DNA of 64,000 nt from Bacillota bacterium (GCA_023391635.1 JAEWAQ010000083.1:12938-76937); one strand, 5' to 3'. Positions 51,911 through 62,201 are shown, counted from the stretch's first letter. Translations and numbers: made by a program. Notes: generated from the letters alone by a model not told the origin.

Positions 51911-52870
51911 TTACAACTTGTACAGGATCAATCCGGCCGCGGCGCATAGCAAGCCCGCCAGCCAAAACGTCGTCACTACGCGCCATTCCGACCACCCGAC
52001 CAGCTCGAAATGATGGTGGATCGGGCTCATTTTGAAAACCCGCTTGCCTCTCGTTTTGAAAGAAACGACTTGAATGATGACGGACAGCATCTCGAACACG
52101 AACACGCCGCCGATTACGACGAGCAGCAGTTCCGACTTTGTCAGTATAGCGACAGCGGCAATGCCGCCGCCGATGCCGAGCGAACCGGTGTCGCCCATGA
52201 ATACCTTCGCCGGGTGCTTGTTGAACACGAGAAAACCGAGCACGGCCCCGACCATCGCGGCCGAGAAGATCGCGGATTGCGGCTGCGCCGCCTCCACCGC
52301 GACGACCGTGAACGCGCCGAAAGCAAGTGCGCTCGTCCCCGACAGCAGCCCGTCCAGTCCGTCCGTGAAATTGACGGAGTTGCTGGCCGCGAAGAACATG
52401 ACGATGACCAGCGCATAATAGGCGATCCCCATCTCCCAGCCGCCGCTTGCCCACGGCCAGCCGAGCGTCGTTGGATGATCATGGTAGTATAGAATACCAC
52501 AAAACAACACGGAAAAAAGCAACTGCCCCAAAAGTTTCTGTCTGGCTGTCAGTCCGAGCGAGCGTTTTAGCACGATTTTGATGTAATCGTCAAGAAATCC
52601 GATCAAGCCGAATCCGAGGCTCGCGACCAGTAGCGCCCAGAACGCGTAGCCTCGGTCGGCGAATTTGACGTAGGCGAGCGTCAGCGCAAGTAGAATGATG
52701 ATGCCGCCCATCTGCGGCGTTCCCGCCTTTTTCAAGTGGGACTGCGGACCGTCCTCCCGCACCTGCTGGCCGAATTTCAGCCGGCGAAGCAGCGGGATCG
52801 CGAGCGGACCGATCAGCACCGCCAGTACGAAGGAAACGCCGAGCGTCAGCAATACTGAAGAGTAATCCAT
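51911..52870 (-). CDS. mraY: Phospho-MurNAc-pentapeptide transferase
   Basis: The product has 319 residues and transfers phospho-MurNAc-pentapeptide to undecaprenyl phosphate to make lipid I. Ten transmembrane helices are predicted. Catalytic Asp clusters lie in IGFLDDYIK near residue 92 and NSVNFTDGLDGLLSG near 165. SPIHHHFELVGWSE near the C-terminus is the third family motif. AAAGGGGA stands before ATG 52870. It follows murF by three bases. Confidence 0.97.
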   Translation of the reverse strand: MDYSSVLLTLGVSFVLAVLIGPLAIPLLRRLKFGQQVREDGPQSHLKKAGTPQMGGIIILLALTLAYVKFADRGYAFWALLVASLGFGLIGFLDDYIKIVLKRSLGLTARQKLLGQLLFSVLFCGILYYHDHPTTLGWPWASGGWEMGIAYYALVIVMFFAASNSVNFTDGLDGLLSGTSALAFGAFTVVAVEAAQPQSAIFSAAMVGAVLGFLVFNKHPAKVFMGDTGSLGIGGGIAAVAILTKSELLLVVIGGVFVFEMLSVIIQVVSFKTRGKRVFKMSPIHHHFELVGWSEWRVVTTFWLAGLLCAAAGLILYKL

Positions 52871-52873
52871 GTC

Positions 52874-54337
52874 TTACCCGATGTCCCCTTTCTCCAGCGC
52901 CTCTGCGATCTCTTCCAGTTTCATGCCGCGCGATCCTTTCAACAGCACCAGATCTCCCGGATCCGTCTCGTGGATCAGCGCTTCGGCTAATTGCCGTTTG
53001 TCCGCGAAATGGCGGACCGCTCCAGCCGGATAAGCCGGCTTGGCCGCTTCTGCAATGTGTTGCGACAGCTCGCCGTATGTATACAGAATATCCGCCGCTT
53101 CGGGAGACAACATCCGCCCGATCCCCATATGGAATTCCGCTTCGTCCGGGCCGAGTTCGAGCATATCCCCCAGCACAAGGCGCCTGCAGCGGTATCCGCG
53201 AAGGCCGGCGAGAAGCCGGATCGCCGCGCGGACCGATGTCGGGCTGGCGTTATAAGCATCGTTCAAGATCACGGCGCCGTTCGCCGCCCGGGATTGCTCG
53301 ATCCGCATATGCGTCAGCTTGACCGCTTGCAGGCCGTCCGCGATCTCTGCGTGGCTAAGCCCGAGCCGCCGCCCGGCGGCGATCGCCGTAAGCGCGTTAA
53401 GCGCATTATGCTTGCCGGGCACCGGAATTTCGAACGTTTCGGCCGCAAGATCGGCGCCGCTGCCCGCAGCCGCGGCAACGCCCCGATCCGCCCCGTCCCT
53501 CGTCTGCACAACGAACGTCGTGCGGTCCACCGTCGACGCGATCTCGCGCGCGATCAGATCGCATGCTTCGCCTTCGCCGAACTTGACGACGGTCCCGCCT
53601 TCCGGCAGCATCGCCGCCGGATCCAGTTCTTCGGCCAGCAGCGGCTCATCGCCGTTCATGACCAGCATGCCGCCCGGCTTCAGCCCTTCGGCGATTTCCA
53701 GCTTGGCCCTGGCGATGTTTCGGCGCGATCCGAGCTGCAGCAGATGGGACTCGCCGACGTTCGTGATGACGGCGATGTCCGGCCGCGCCAAGCGGGTGAG
53801 CAGCGCGATCTCGCCGCGCTCGCTCATTCCCATCTCGAGCACGAACGCTTCCGTATCGGCCGCCGCGCCCAGAATCGTCATCGGCAGGCCGATCTCGTTG
53901 TTGAAGTTCCCGTCCGTCTTATGTACGCGCCGATAGCGTGCGGACAATACGGAGTAAATCATGTCTTTCGTCGTCGTCTTGCCGTTGCTGCCGGTCACCG
54001 CGACGACGATCGCGCCGGTAGCGGCCAAATATCCCGAGGCGAGCCGCTGCAAAGCGGCCAGCGGATCGTCCACGAACAGCAGCGGAATCCCGCTGCCGGT
54101 CTCGCCAACCGCAGGTAGCGGCCGGCTGCGCGACCATAACGACGCGGCTGCGCCCGACCGGACGGCGGCCTCGTAGAAGTCGTGCCCGTCGCGCGCGCCG
54201 GCGAGCGGAATAAACAATTGACCCGGCACGAGGCTCCGGGTGTCGAAGGATACGCCGGCCAGCATCGTGTCGCCGGCCGCCTCCTCGAAGGTCGCGCCGC
54301 ACCAGGCGGCGACTTCCCGAACGGTTGCTTGCATCAC
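52874..54337 (-). CDS. murF: UDP-MurNAc-tripeptide D-alanyl-D-alanine ligase
   Basis: The product has 487 residues and adds D-Ala-D-Ala. The ATP loop is VAVTGSNGKTTTKDMIYSVL near residue 115. The middle domain has HNALNALTAIAAGRRLGL and the C-terminal domain VILNDAYNASPTSVRAAI. Its first codon overlaps the murE stop by four bases (ATGA), implying translational coupling. Confidence 0.96.
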   Translation of the reverse strand: MMQATVREVAAWCGATFEEAAGDTMLAGVSFDTRSLVPGQLFIPLAGARDGHDFYEAAVRSGAAASLWSRSRPLPAVGETGSGIPLLFVDDPLAALQRLASGYLAATGAIVVAVTGSNGKTTTKDMIYSVLSARYRRVHKTDGNFNNEIGLPMTILGAAADTEAFVLEMGMSERGEIALLTRLARPDIAVITNVGESHLLQLGSRRNIARAKLEIAEGLKPGGMLVMNGDEPLLAEELDPAAMLPEGGTVVKFGEGEACDLIAREIASTVDRTTFVVQTRDGADRGVAAAAGSGADLAAETFEIPVPGKHNALNALTAIAAGRRLGLSHAEIADGLQAVKLTHMRIEQSRAANGAVILNDAYNASPTSVRAAIRLLAGLRGYRCRRLVLGDMLELGPDEAEFHMGIGRMLSPEAADILYTYGELSQHIAEAAKPAYPAGAVRHFADKRQLAEALIHETDPGDLVLLKGSRGMKLEEIAEALEKGDIG

Positions 54338-55821
54338 GATTGTCGGCTCCTTATCGCGGCTCGCGCCGCCAGACGGTCGTCGAACGCATGCTTGACGCCG
54401 CCGATGATTTGATAGGTTTCATGTCCTTTCCCTGCAATCAATACTACATCCTGGGGGCCTGCCATTTCAACCGCTTTTTCGATCGCCGCGCGCCGATCCG
54501 GCACCATGGCGTAACCGGACGGATCAAGACCGGCCTCCCGCAGCCCGACTTCGATGTCGGCCATGATCGCCAGCGGATCCTCCATCCGCGGGTTATCGCT
54601 CGTGACGACGAGAGCATCGGCCAGTTCTGCCGCGACCCGCCCCATCTTCGGCCGCTTCGACCGGTCCCGGTCGCCGCCGCAGCCGAAGACGCAGATCAGG
54701 CGTCCGCCCGAGAGTTCCCGTACCGTGCGCAGCACGTTGTCCAGCCCGTCCGGCGTATGCGCGTAATCGACGACGACGGTGAATGGCTGCCCTTCGTCAA
54801 CGATCTCCACCCGCCCGGGCACCCCGGGCACCGCCTCCAGGCTGGCGACGGCCGCCGCCAGCGGGATGCCTTCGCAATAGGCCGCCGCCAGCGCGGCAAG
54901 CGCATTGTAGACGTTGAATTTGCCCACCATGCGCAGCCGGACCCGATGCTCTCCGTGCAGCGTGGAGAGCGTGAAGGAAGTTCCGCTTGCCATTGTCGCG
55001 ATGTCGGCAGCCCGCAGATCGGCCGACCGGTCGATGCCGTACGTCACGATCTCCGCCGCCGTGAGCTTGGCCAGCCGCTCCGCCGCCGGATCGTCGGCGT
55101 TCAGCACCGCGCAGCGCCGATCTTCCGGGCCGGATCCGTATTCGTTGCCCAGCCTTGCGAACAGCAAGCCTTTGGCCGCTTCATACGCCTCCATCGTGCG
55201 ATGGTAGTCCAGATGATCCTGCGTCAAGTTCGTGAACACGGCGGTGCGGAACCCGATGCCCTTCACCCGCCCTTGCTCCAGTGCATGCGAAGACACTTCC
55301 ATCACGCAGCGGTCCATGCCCGCTTCGACCATATCGCGCAGCACCTTCTGCAGCTCCAGCACGCCCGGCGTCGTGCCGGACATCGCCAAGCTGCGGCCGC
55401 CGTACCGGGTCTCGATCGTACCAATAACCCCCGCTTCCACGCCGTTGTCCGCCCATATTCGCTCAAGCAGGTAGGTGGTCGTCGTTTTGCCGTTCGTGCC
55501 GGTGACGCCGACCGGGCGCAGCTTCCGGGAAGGATGGCCGTAGAAACAATCCGCCAGCACGGCAAGCGCCAGACGCGGATCCGGCACGATCAGCTGCGGC
55601 AGCGCCACCGGCAATTCCCGCGCCACGACGAGCGCCGAAGCCCCGCGGTCAGCCGCTTCCGCCGCGAATGCGTGTCCGTCCACCGTATGGCCGGGCAAGC
55701 AGAAGAAGAGCGCGCCCGGTCCCGCTTTGCGGGAGTCCACTTCCAATTCCGCGATCCGCGCATCGCCGCTGCCGACGATCCGCGAGACGAGCAGCCGCCG
55801 CGACAACTCCGCCAATTTCAT
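54334..55821 (-). CDS. murE: UDP-MurNAc-tripeptide synthetase, meso-DAP type
   Basis: The product has 495 residues from ATG 55821, which has GAAGGGAG upstream; a longer frame overlaps the spoVD end. The ATP loop is GVTGTNGKTTTTYLLERI near residue 110. The DNPR motif (VTSDNPRMEDP, near 410) marks enzymes specific for meso-diaminopimelate rather than lysine, so the wall is meso-DAP type. HALEQGRVKGIGF is near 205. Confidence 0.96.
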   Translation of the reverse strand: MKLAELSRRLLVSRIVGSGDARIAELEVDSRKAGPGALFFCLPGHTVDGHAFAAEAADRGASALVVARELPVALPQLIVPDPRLALAVLADCFYGHPSRKLRPVGVTGTNGKTTTTYLLERIWADNGVEAGVIGTIETRYGGRSLAMSGTTPGVLELQKVLRDMVEAGMDRCVMEVSSHALEQGRVKGIGFRTAVFTNLTQDHLDYHRTMEAYEAAKGLLFARLGNEYGSGPEDRRCAVLNADDPAAERLAKLTAAEIVTYGIDRSADLRAADIATMASGTSFTLSTLHGEHRVRLRMVGKFNVYNALAALAAAYCEGIPLAAAVASLEAVPGVPGRVEIVDEGQPFTVVVDYAHTPDGLDNVLRTVRELSGGRLICVFGCGGDRDRSKRPKMGRVAAELADALVVTSDNPRMEDPLAIMADIEVGLREAGLDPSGYAMVPDRRAAIEKAVEMAGPQDVVLIAGKGHETYQIIGGVKHAFDDRLAARAAIRSRQS

Positions 55822-55900
55822 GGACCGATCCGCTCCCTTCGATGACTGGCCGACATCTTCCCCGATCTCAATTCCACGACGCGACCGATCCTTAATCCAT

Positions 55901-57829
55901 CTACTTGTCGGCATCCGCGCCCAGATAGATTCGGATGACCGATCCTTGCTCCATCTTCGCGCCGGCCGCAGGCGCCTGACGAACGACGGTGTCGCCGGTG
56001 CCGGACGAGGCCAGCCGGAAATTCGAGTTCAGATCTTCATAAATATCGGATACGGACTTGCCGACGAGATTCGGCACGGTCACGATTTTCGCATCTCCGT
56101 ATTTATATTCTTTCTCCACTTGTTTGGTACGCGGCTTTATGCCGAGGTACGGCAGAGCGTCTGCCAGAATGTTGCGCACGATCGGAGCCGCCACGACGCC
56201 GCCGAACTGAATGCCCTGCGGGTTGTCGACCGCCACGTAGACGATCAATTGCGGATCGTCGGCCGGCGCGAATCCGATGAAGGAGACGATGTGCTCGCTA
56301 GCCGAATAGCGGCCGTTCACGACCTTCTGCGCGGTGCCCGTCTTGCCTCCGACCCGGTAACCGTCCAGGAACGCCTTCTGGCCGGTCCCTTGCGCCACTA
56401 CCTTCTCCAGCGCTTCCCGCACCTGCTTGGACGTCTCCGGAGAGATCACCTGGCGCACCAGTTCCGGCTCCTTCTCTTCCAGCACCAGGCCGGTGTCCGG
56501 CTGGATCCACGACTTGGCTACGTAAGGCTTGAACAGCTTGCCTCCGTTGATCGCCGCCGACACAGCCGTAATCTGCTGGATCGGCGTCACCGAGACGCCT
56601 TGCCCGAACGACGTTGTCGCCAGCTCGACCGGCCCGACTTGCGAAGGCTTGAACAGGATGCCGTTCTCCTCGCCGTTCAAGTCGATGCCCGTCTTCTTGC
56701 CGAAGCCGAAATCGTTGATATAATCGAACAGCTTCTCCTTGCCCAGCCGCTGCCCGAGCGCGACGAACCCCGGATTGCAGGAGTTCTCCACCACTTCCAG
56801 AAACGTCTGGCTGCCATGCCCGCCGCCTTTCCAGCAGCGCAGCCTCGCACCGCCTACTTCCACGTAACCGGGATCGTAAAAATGCTCTTTCTCCAAATTC
56901 ACCTTGTTTTCTTCGATTGCCGCTGCGAGCGTGATGATCTTGAACGTGGAACCCGGCTCGTACGTCATCCAGATCGGCAGATTCCGATTGTAGATTTCGG
57001 CGGGCACTTCCCGGTAGTTCGCCGGCTCATACGTTGGCCTGCTCCCCATCGCGAGAATTTCCCCGGTGCGGGGGTCCATCGCGATCGCCAAAGCGCTGTT
57101 CGCCCGAAAATTCAGCATGGCCTGATCGAGTTCGCGTTCCACGATCGATTGGACGCTCTGGTCGATCGTAAGCTGCAGCTCCAAGCCGTCCCGCGGCGGC
57201 GAATACTTGTCGGAGGAATTCGGCATCTGCCGTCCTGCCGCATCGGTCAGAAACGAGATGCTGCCGGGCAGCCCCGACAGCTGCTTGTCATAGCGCAGCT
57301 CCAGGCCGGTCAGGCCCTGGTTGTAGCCGCCGGTAAAGCCGAGTATGTGCGCCGCCAGGCTGTCGAACGGATAATACCGCTTGTTGTCTTCCCCGACGAC
57401 GATGCCGGGCAGCCCAAGATTGCGTACCTCCTGCGCCTTCTCCAGCGATATTTTACGACCCGTCGGCTTAAGGTCCACATACATGTCCTTCTTCGTCAAT
57501 TGCGCGATCAGCTTGCTCTCGGAGGCGCCGAGTACGGGCGCGAGCTTGCGTGCCGTCCCAGCCGCATCCTTGATCTGCGCTGGAATCGCCCAGACGGTCG
57601 GGGAGCTGATGTTGTACGCCAGCCGCACCCCATTGCGGTCGACGATTTCCCCTCGCTTGGCTTGGAACGGGATGTCTCGGCGCCAGGAATTTTCTGCCAT
57701 ACGGGACAATTCGTCGCCTTTCCATAGCTGCACGTACCCCAACCGCGCGATCAGTGCCGCAAAACCGACGATCGCCAGCAGCAGTACGAGGAACAGCCGT
57801 TTGCGGACCGTAACTTGCGATATTTTCAT
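55901..57829 (-). CDS. spoVD: Spore-cortex penicillin-binding protein SpoVD
   Basis: The product has 642 residues, a class B transpeptidase. One N-terminal membrane helix (about 10-30) and a dimerisation domain precede the catalytic domain, with the active Ser in YEPGSTFKI near residue 290, then NSCNPG and KTGTAQKV. One PASTA domain closes the protein (about 575-640, VTVPNLVGKSVSDIYE). It sits beside pbpB, as in Bacillus, and would pair with the FtsW/SpoVE protein in this cluster. Confidence 0.95.
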   Translation of the reverse strand: MKISQVTVRKRLFLVLLLAIVGFAALIARLGYVQLWKGDELSRMAENSWRRDIPFQAKRGEIVDRNGVRLAYNISSPTVWAIPAQIKDAAGTARKLAPVLGASESKLIAQLTKKDMYVDLKPTGRKISLEKAQEVRNLGLPGIVVGEDNKRYYPFDSLAAHILGFTGGYNQGLTGLELRYDKQLSGLPGSISFLTDAAGRQMPNSSDKYSPPRDGLELQLTIDQSVQSIVERELDQAMLNFRANSALAIAMDPRTGEILAMGSRPTYEPANYREVPAEIYNRNLPIWMTYEPGSTFKIITLAAAIEENKVNLEKEHFYDPGYVEVGGARLRCWKGGGHGSQTFLEVVENSCNPGFVALGQRLGKEKLFDYINDFGFGKKTGIDLNGEENGILFKPSQVGPVELATTSFGQGVSVTPIQQITAVSAAINGGKLFKPYVAKSWIQPDTGLVLEEKEPELVRQVISPETSKQVREALEKVVAQGTGQKAFLDGYRVGGKTGTAQKVVNGRYSASEHIVSFIGFAPADDPQLIVYVAVDNPQGIQFGGVVAAPIVRNILADALPYLGIKPRTKQVEKEYKYGDAKIVTVPNLVGKSVSDIYEDLNSNFRLASSGTGDTVVRQAPAAGAKMEQGSVIRIYLGADADK

Positions 57830-57899
57830 GCAAAAACCCCCTAACGCGAAACCGTTACCTAATCCCTATTCCGCGTCAGAGGGTATTTAGAACAAGCTG

Positions 57900-60254
57900 T
57901 CAGGGGTCTGTCTTCTTGCTGCCGCCGTTGTCGCTGCCTGCGTCATCGGAATTGCCGTTTTCGTTGTCTCTGCCCTCTCCAGCGCCGCCAGCCTCATCGT
58001 TGCCGCCCGTTTCTCCTGCCGCTTCCACTGACTGGCCGGGCGGCGCCAACAGCAAACGGACCGTCAGTCGGTCGTCTTCCTTGCCGACCTCTTGCCCCGC
58101 GACATAGCCTTCGCCCTGCACCGTACAGGTCGCCTTCAAGAGCGAACACATTTCCATCGCATCCCGCAGCGACAGACCGGCAAGATCGGGCATTTCGTTC
58201 ACGCTTTCCTCTGTTAACAGATAGACGTGCTGGGACTTGGGCATCACGCTGCCGGCTTTGGGCAGTTGACCAATCACCTTGCTGCCCTTGCCGACGACGA
58301 CGGCATCGAACGATCGCTTGCTCAGCTCGTTCTTGGCCGTGCCGAGCGGCATTCCGTTCACGTCAGGCACGGTCGCCGTGACGTCTTCCGGCTTCGCCGA
58401 ACCCGCAGCCGATGCGCTGGCTCCAGGCGTCTCGCTTTGAGAGGCGCCGTCGCCTTCCGGATGCGGCGCGATATCCAGCCGGCGCAGCGATTGCTCCATA
58501 ATCTTCTTGAAGATCGGGGCCGCGACCGAGCCGCCGCCCGCGAGTTCGGCTTGCGGTTCGTCCACGATGACATACAGCACGATCTGCGGATTTTCGACCG
58601 GCGCATAACCGATGAAGGAAACGACGAACTTGTCCGGCGAGTACACGTTTTTGCCGTTGATATTGACAACTTTCTCTGCGGTTCCGGTCTTTCCGGCGAT
58701 GCGGTAACCGGGAATGTAGGCGTTGCGCCCCGTGCCGATTTTCAGATCGCTGACGACAGTTTCCAGGTAATCGCCGACTTGCCTGGAAGTGCTCTCGGAG
58801 ATCACTTGGCGAATGACCTCCGGTTCGAACACCTGCTTCTCGCCCGTAGCCGGATCGGAGATCGATTGGATCAGACGCGGCTTCATCAGCTTGCCGCCGC
58901 CCGCGACCGCCGCGACCGCCGCGACTTGCTGCAGCGGGGTGACGAGCACGCGGCCTTGGCCGAACGCGGCGGTGGCGACCTCCGTCGGGATCCGATTCCG
59001 GAACGTTATGGCACCGGCCAATTCGCCCGGAAGCTCGATCCCCGTCTTGACGCCAAAACCGAAATCGTCGATATAGTGCCGCAGTTTCTCGGCGCCCAGC
59101 TTCTCATAGCCGAGATTGACGAAGGCCACGTTGCTGGAGCGCTTCAAGCCTTCGAGCAGCGAGATTTCCCCCCAGCCTTGGCCGTTGTTGTGGTCGCGGA
59201 TCGTCCGATCGGCTACGCGGATGCTGCCGGATTTGTAGGTTTCTTTCGGATCGAACAGCCCTTCCTGCACTGCGGCGGCCAGTGTGACGATCTTGAACGT
59301 GGACCCCGGTTCGTAGACCGATTGGATAGCATTGTCTTTGAACTGGGCCTGGGATTCGAAGTTCCAATATTGATTCGGATTGAACGTCGGATAGCTGGAC
59401 ATGCCCAGGATATCCATCGTTTTCGGATCGGCGGCGATCGCCGTAATGCTGAGCGGCTTGTATTTATCATAAGCTTCGCGCAGCGCCTCTTCGATATAGA
59501 ACTGAATGTCCCGGTCGATCGTGAGCGTCACGTCCTTGCCGTCGATCGCCTGTTTGGACTCTACCTGCCCGTTGGGCAACTGCGCGCCGGTGTTGTCTTT
59601 TTCGTATCGGATATGGCCGGGAGCGCCTTTCAGTTGATCGTCCAGCGTCTTCTCGAGCCCGATCTGCGCGATACCGTCCTTGTCCGTATAACCGAGAATA
59701 TGGGCGGCTAGCGTTTCATTCGGATAGTAGCGCTTCTGTTCTTCGATAAAGTAGAGGCCGACATCTTTCTTATTCGTAATCGTACGCAGTTCCTCGCGGA
59801 AATTGGCGAGCCGATCCTTGGTCTCTTTATCGACTTTCCAGCCGTCCGGGCGAACTTCCTTCTGTTCCAGATACGTGCCGTCTTCCCGCTTGGACGCAAC
59901 CATCGCCCGAAGCTTGCTTTCCTCGGTGCCGAGCACGTTGTACAGCTTCGAGACGATGCGGTCGGCGACGCGCCACTCCGGATTTTCCTTTTCCAAAGAT
60001 GCGATCACGCGAGGGCCTACCGCCACGGTATAAGCTGCCGCATCGGCCGCCAGCACCTTGCCGTCGCGGTCCGTAATCATGCCCCTTTCTTGCGGAATCT
60101 TCTCATACGTCGTCCACGTTTGCCGCGCCTTCTCCTCCCACTGCGCGGACACCGGACCGACTTGCACCCAATAAACGCGAAAAATCAGCCCCGCGAACAG
60201 CAGGGTGAAAAATCCGCCCATCAGCAGCGTCCTCAGTTTAATCCTCGTATTCAT
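57900..60254 (-). CDS. pbpB: Division penicillin-binding protein PBP2B
   Basis: The product has 784 residues. It has one N-terminal membrane helix, a pedestal domain with GMITDRDGKVLAAD, a transpeptidase domain with active Ser in EPGSTFKIVTLAA near 316, SSNVAFV, and KTGTAEKV. Two PASTA domains follow (about 625-750). The last 45 residues are rich in Gly, Asn, Asp and Glu, a low-complexity tail seldom seen in PBP2B. It is the septal transpeptidase working with FtsW, FtsL and DivIB. Confidence 0.95.
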   Translation of the reverse strand: MNTRIKLRTLLMGGFFTLLFAGLIFRVYWVQVGPVSAQWEEKARQTWTTYEKIPQERGMITDRDGKVLAADAAAYTVAVGPRVIASLEKENPEWRVADRIVSKLYNVLGTEESKLRAMVASKREDGTYLEQKEVRPDGWKVDKETKDRLANFREELRTITNKKDVGLYFIEEQKRYYPNETLAAHILGYTDKDGIAQIGLEKTLDDQLKGAPGHIRYEKDNTGAQLPNGQVESKQAIDGKDVTLTIDRDIQFYIEEALREAYDKYKPLSITAIAADPKTMDILGMSSYPTFNPNQYWNFESQAQFKDNAIQSVYEPGSTFKIVTLAAAVQEGLFDPKETYKSGSIRVADRTIRDHNNGQGWGEISLLEGLKRSSNVAFVNLGYEKLGAEKLRHYIDDFGFGVKTGIELPGELAGAITFRNRIPTEVATAAFGQGRVLVTPLQQVAAVAAVAGGGKLMKPRLIQSISDPATGEKQVFEPEVIRQVISESTSRQVGDYLETVVSDLKIGTGRNAYIPGYRIAGKTGTAEKVVNINGKNVYSPDKFVVSFIGYAPVENPQIVLYVIVDEPQAELAGGGSVAAPIFKKIMEQSLRRLDIAPHPEGDGASQSETPGASASAAGSAKPEDVTATVPDVNGMPLGTAKNELSKRSFDAVVVGKGSKVIGQLPKAGSVMPKSQHVYLLTEESVNEMPDLAGLSLRDAMEMCSLLKATCTVQGEGYVAGQEVGKEDDRLTVRLLLAPPGQSVEAAGETGGNDEAGGAGEGRDNENGNSDDAGSDNGGSKKTDP

Positions 60255-60267
60255 CCGTTGTACCTCT

Positions 60268-60675
60268 CTATTTGCCTGTGTTCATCGCGACAGCATGGCC
60301 GCTCTCGCCGATGGTGATGTTCCGCTCCGGGTCCAGCTGTATGTAGCCCAGTTTCTTCGCCTCGTCGATAATCTTCTTCGGATCGCTGAGCTTCTCGGCT
60401 TCGCGCTGCAATTCTTTCGACTGCGAAGTCAACTGCTCATAGGAGCGGTTTATCTCCTGAATGTGCCGGTTCGTTTGGTAGATTTGGGCGTATTGAAAAA
60501 TAATCAGGCCGGCTACGAGCGCGCAGACGGCTACCGTGAACAAGTAGAGCAGCTTCTCTCCAATCGGAATGGAACGGCGCTGGACGACCTTCTCGCTCTT
60601 CCTGGTTTGTTTTTGAGGTTGCTGCGGCTGCGGTTTCGGCTCCGGACGCAGCGCCAAGTTTCCATAATAGGCCAT
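60268..60675 (-). CDS. ftsL: Cell-division protein FtsL
   Basis: The product has 135 residues. A Pro/Gln-rich cytoplasmic tail (about 10-35) precedes one transmembrane helix (about 42-62) and a leucine-zipper-like coiled coil (YAQIYQTNRHIQEINRSYEQ). ATG 60675 is chosen; the upstream in-frame extension overlaps rsmH. It lies between rsmH and pbpB, the fixed position of ftsL in dcw clusters. It assembles with DivIC and DivIB. Confidence 0.85.
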   Translation of the reverse strand: MAYYGNLALRPEPKPQPQQPQKQTRKSEKVVQRRSIPIGEKLLYLFTVAVCALVAGLIIFQYAQIYQTNRHIQEINRSYEQLTSQSKELQREAEKLSDPKKIIDEAKKLGYIQLDPERNITIGESGHAVAMNTGK

Positions 60676-60734
60676 AATTCGCATTTCTCCCTTCGCGGAT
60701 TCGATGACGTTCTCTATGATTCGACAGAATGACG

Positions 60735-61691
60735 TTATAATTTTTCCGCGATCCGCAATTTGGCGGAACGCGCGCGCGGATTGTCGGCTAATTCGCGTGC
60801 GGACGGCACGATCGGCTTCCTCGGGGTCAACCGCAGCCGCCCTCCGCCTCCTCCGCATACGCAAAGCGGGAAGTCGGGCGGACATTTGCACTGCGCCACC
60901 TCGGCAGCGAACATCTTCTTGCAAATGCGGTCTTCCAGCGAATGGAACGTAATGACCGCCGCCCGGCCGCCCGGGCTCAGTACGTTGATCGTATCGGCCA
61001 GCGCATCCTCGAATGCGCCCAGTTCGTCGTTCACGGCAATGCGCAACGCCTGAAACGTTCGCTTCGCCGGGTGCGGGCCCGTTCTTCTGGCCGGTGCGGG
61101 GATGGCCGATTTGATCAGCTCCACCAATTGTCCGGTCGTCTTGATCGGCCCTTTCTCCCTGGCTGCCGAGATTTGGCGGGCAATCTGACGCGCGAACTTC
61201 TCTTCGCCGTAGTCCCGCACGATGCGAGCGATATCATTTTCGGCCCATTCGTTTACGATCTCGGCGGCGGTTAGCGGCGCGCTGCGGTCCATCCTCATGT
61301 CGAGCTCCGCGTCGTGGTTGTAGCTGAATCCGCGATCCGCCTCGTCGAGCTGCGGACTGGATACGCCGAGATCGAACAGCACGCCGTCGACCCGGGGCCA
61401 TCCGTCAACCTCCGGCACATTCGCTTCGCGCAAAGCCGCAACCAGGTGCCGGAAATTGCTTTTCACCAGCGTGACGGAGCTTTCGAAGGCGGCCAGTCGA
61501 ATTTTCGCATTCGCCAGGGCCGCGTCGTCCTGGTCCAGCGCGATCAGCCGTCCTTGCGGGCTGAGCTTGCTTGCGATCGCCGCACTATGGCCCGCACCTC
61601 CCAGTGTACAGTCGACATAGATGCCGTCCGGACGCACGTTCAAGCCTGCGACCGCTTCCTCCAGCAGAACCGTGATGTGGTGAAACGACAT
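60735..61691 (-). CDS. rsmH: 16S rRNA m4C1402 methyltransferase RsmH
   Basis: The product has 318 residues. The SAM-binding motif is DGIYVDCTLGGAGHSAAI near residue 25, and FDLGVSSPQLDEADRGFSY near 106 is the family signature. HPAKRTFQALRIAVNDELGAFEDAL lies near 215. It methylates N4 of C1402 in 16S rRNA. AGGAGG lies before ATG 61691. It is the second gene of the dcw cluster. Confidence 0.96.
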   Translation of the reverse strand: MSFHHITVLLEEAVAGLNVRPDGIYVDCTLGGAGHSAAIASKLSPQGRLIALDQDDAALANAKIRLAAFESSVTLVKSNFRHLVAALREANVPEVDGWPRVDGVLFDLGVSSPQLDEADRGFSYNHDAELDMRMDRSAPLTAAEIVNEWAENDIARIVRDYGEEKFARQIARQISAAREKGPIKTTGQLVELIKSAIPAPARRTGPHPAKRTFQALRIAVNDELGAFEDALADTINVLSPGGRAAVITFHSLEDRICKKMFAAEVAQCKCPPDFPLCVCGGGGGRLRLTPRKPIVPSARELADNPRARSAKLRIAEKL

Positions 61692-61763
61692 GCGGTATGG
61701 CCTCCTGTCCTGCTTGTCGGTCCTTGTACGTCGCGGCGGCCGACTGCTCCGGTGCGACGAGGA

Positions 61764-62201
61764 TCAGAAATTGAAATCGAAATCGACCAGTTTCTCGGCG
61801 ATTTCATTGAACGATTCCTGCGATTCGCGGGAATATTGTTCCCATGCTGCCTTATCCCAGATCTCCACGCGGGTGGAGACGCCGATGACCGTGCAATCTT
61901 TTTCCAATTTGGCGTAATCTCGCAAATGGTTCGGTACGTTTACCCTGCCCTGCTTGTCCCACTCGCATTCGGACGCGCCGGCGAACAGCAGTCGGGAGAA
62001 CGCCCGGGCATTCGCGGCCATGGAGGGCAAGCTTTTGATCTTCTGCTCCAATTGGTTCCATTCGGAGCGCGGATAGACGAACAAGCAACTGTCCAATCCG
62101 CGAGTGACGATGAAATCAGGGCCGAGGGCTTCGCGGAATTTGGCGGGAATGATGATTCTGCCTTTGTCATCGATGCTATGTTGGTATTCCCCCAAAAACA
62201 T
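61764..62201 (-). CDS. mraZ: Transcriptional regulator MraZ
   Basis: The product has 145 residues made of two AbrB-like swapped-hairpin domains: MFLGEYQHSIDDKGRIIIPAKF at the N-terminus and WDKQGRVNVPNHLRDYAKLEK near residue 80. It binds its own upstream repeats and controls the dcw cluster. ATG 62201 is preferred; the longer frame would translate the operator array at 62216-62249. Confidence 0.95.
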   Translation of the reverse strand: MFLGEYQHSIDDKGRIIIPAKFREALGPDFIVTRGLDSCLFVYPRSEWNQLEQKIKSLPSMAANARAFSRLLFAGASECEWDKQGRVNVPNHLRDYAKLEKDCTVIGVSTRVEIWDKAAWEQYSRESQESFNEIAEKLVDFDFNF

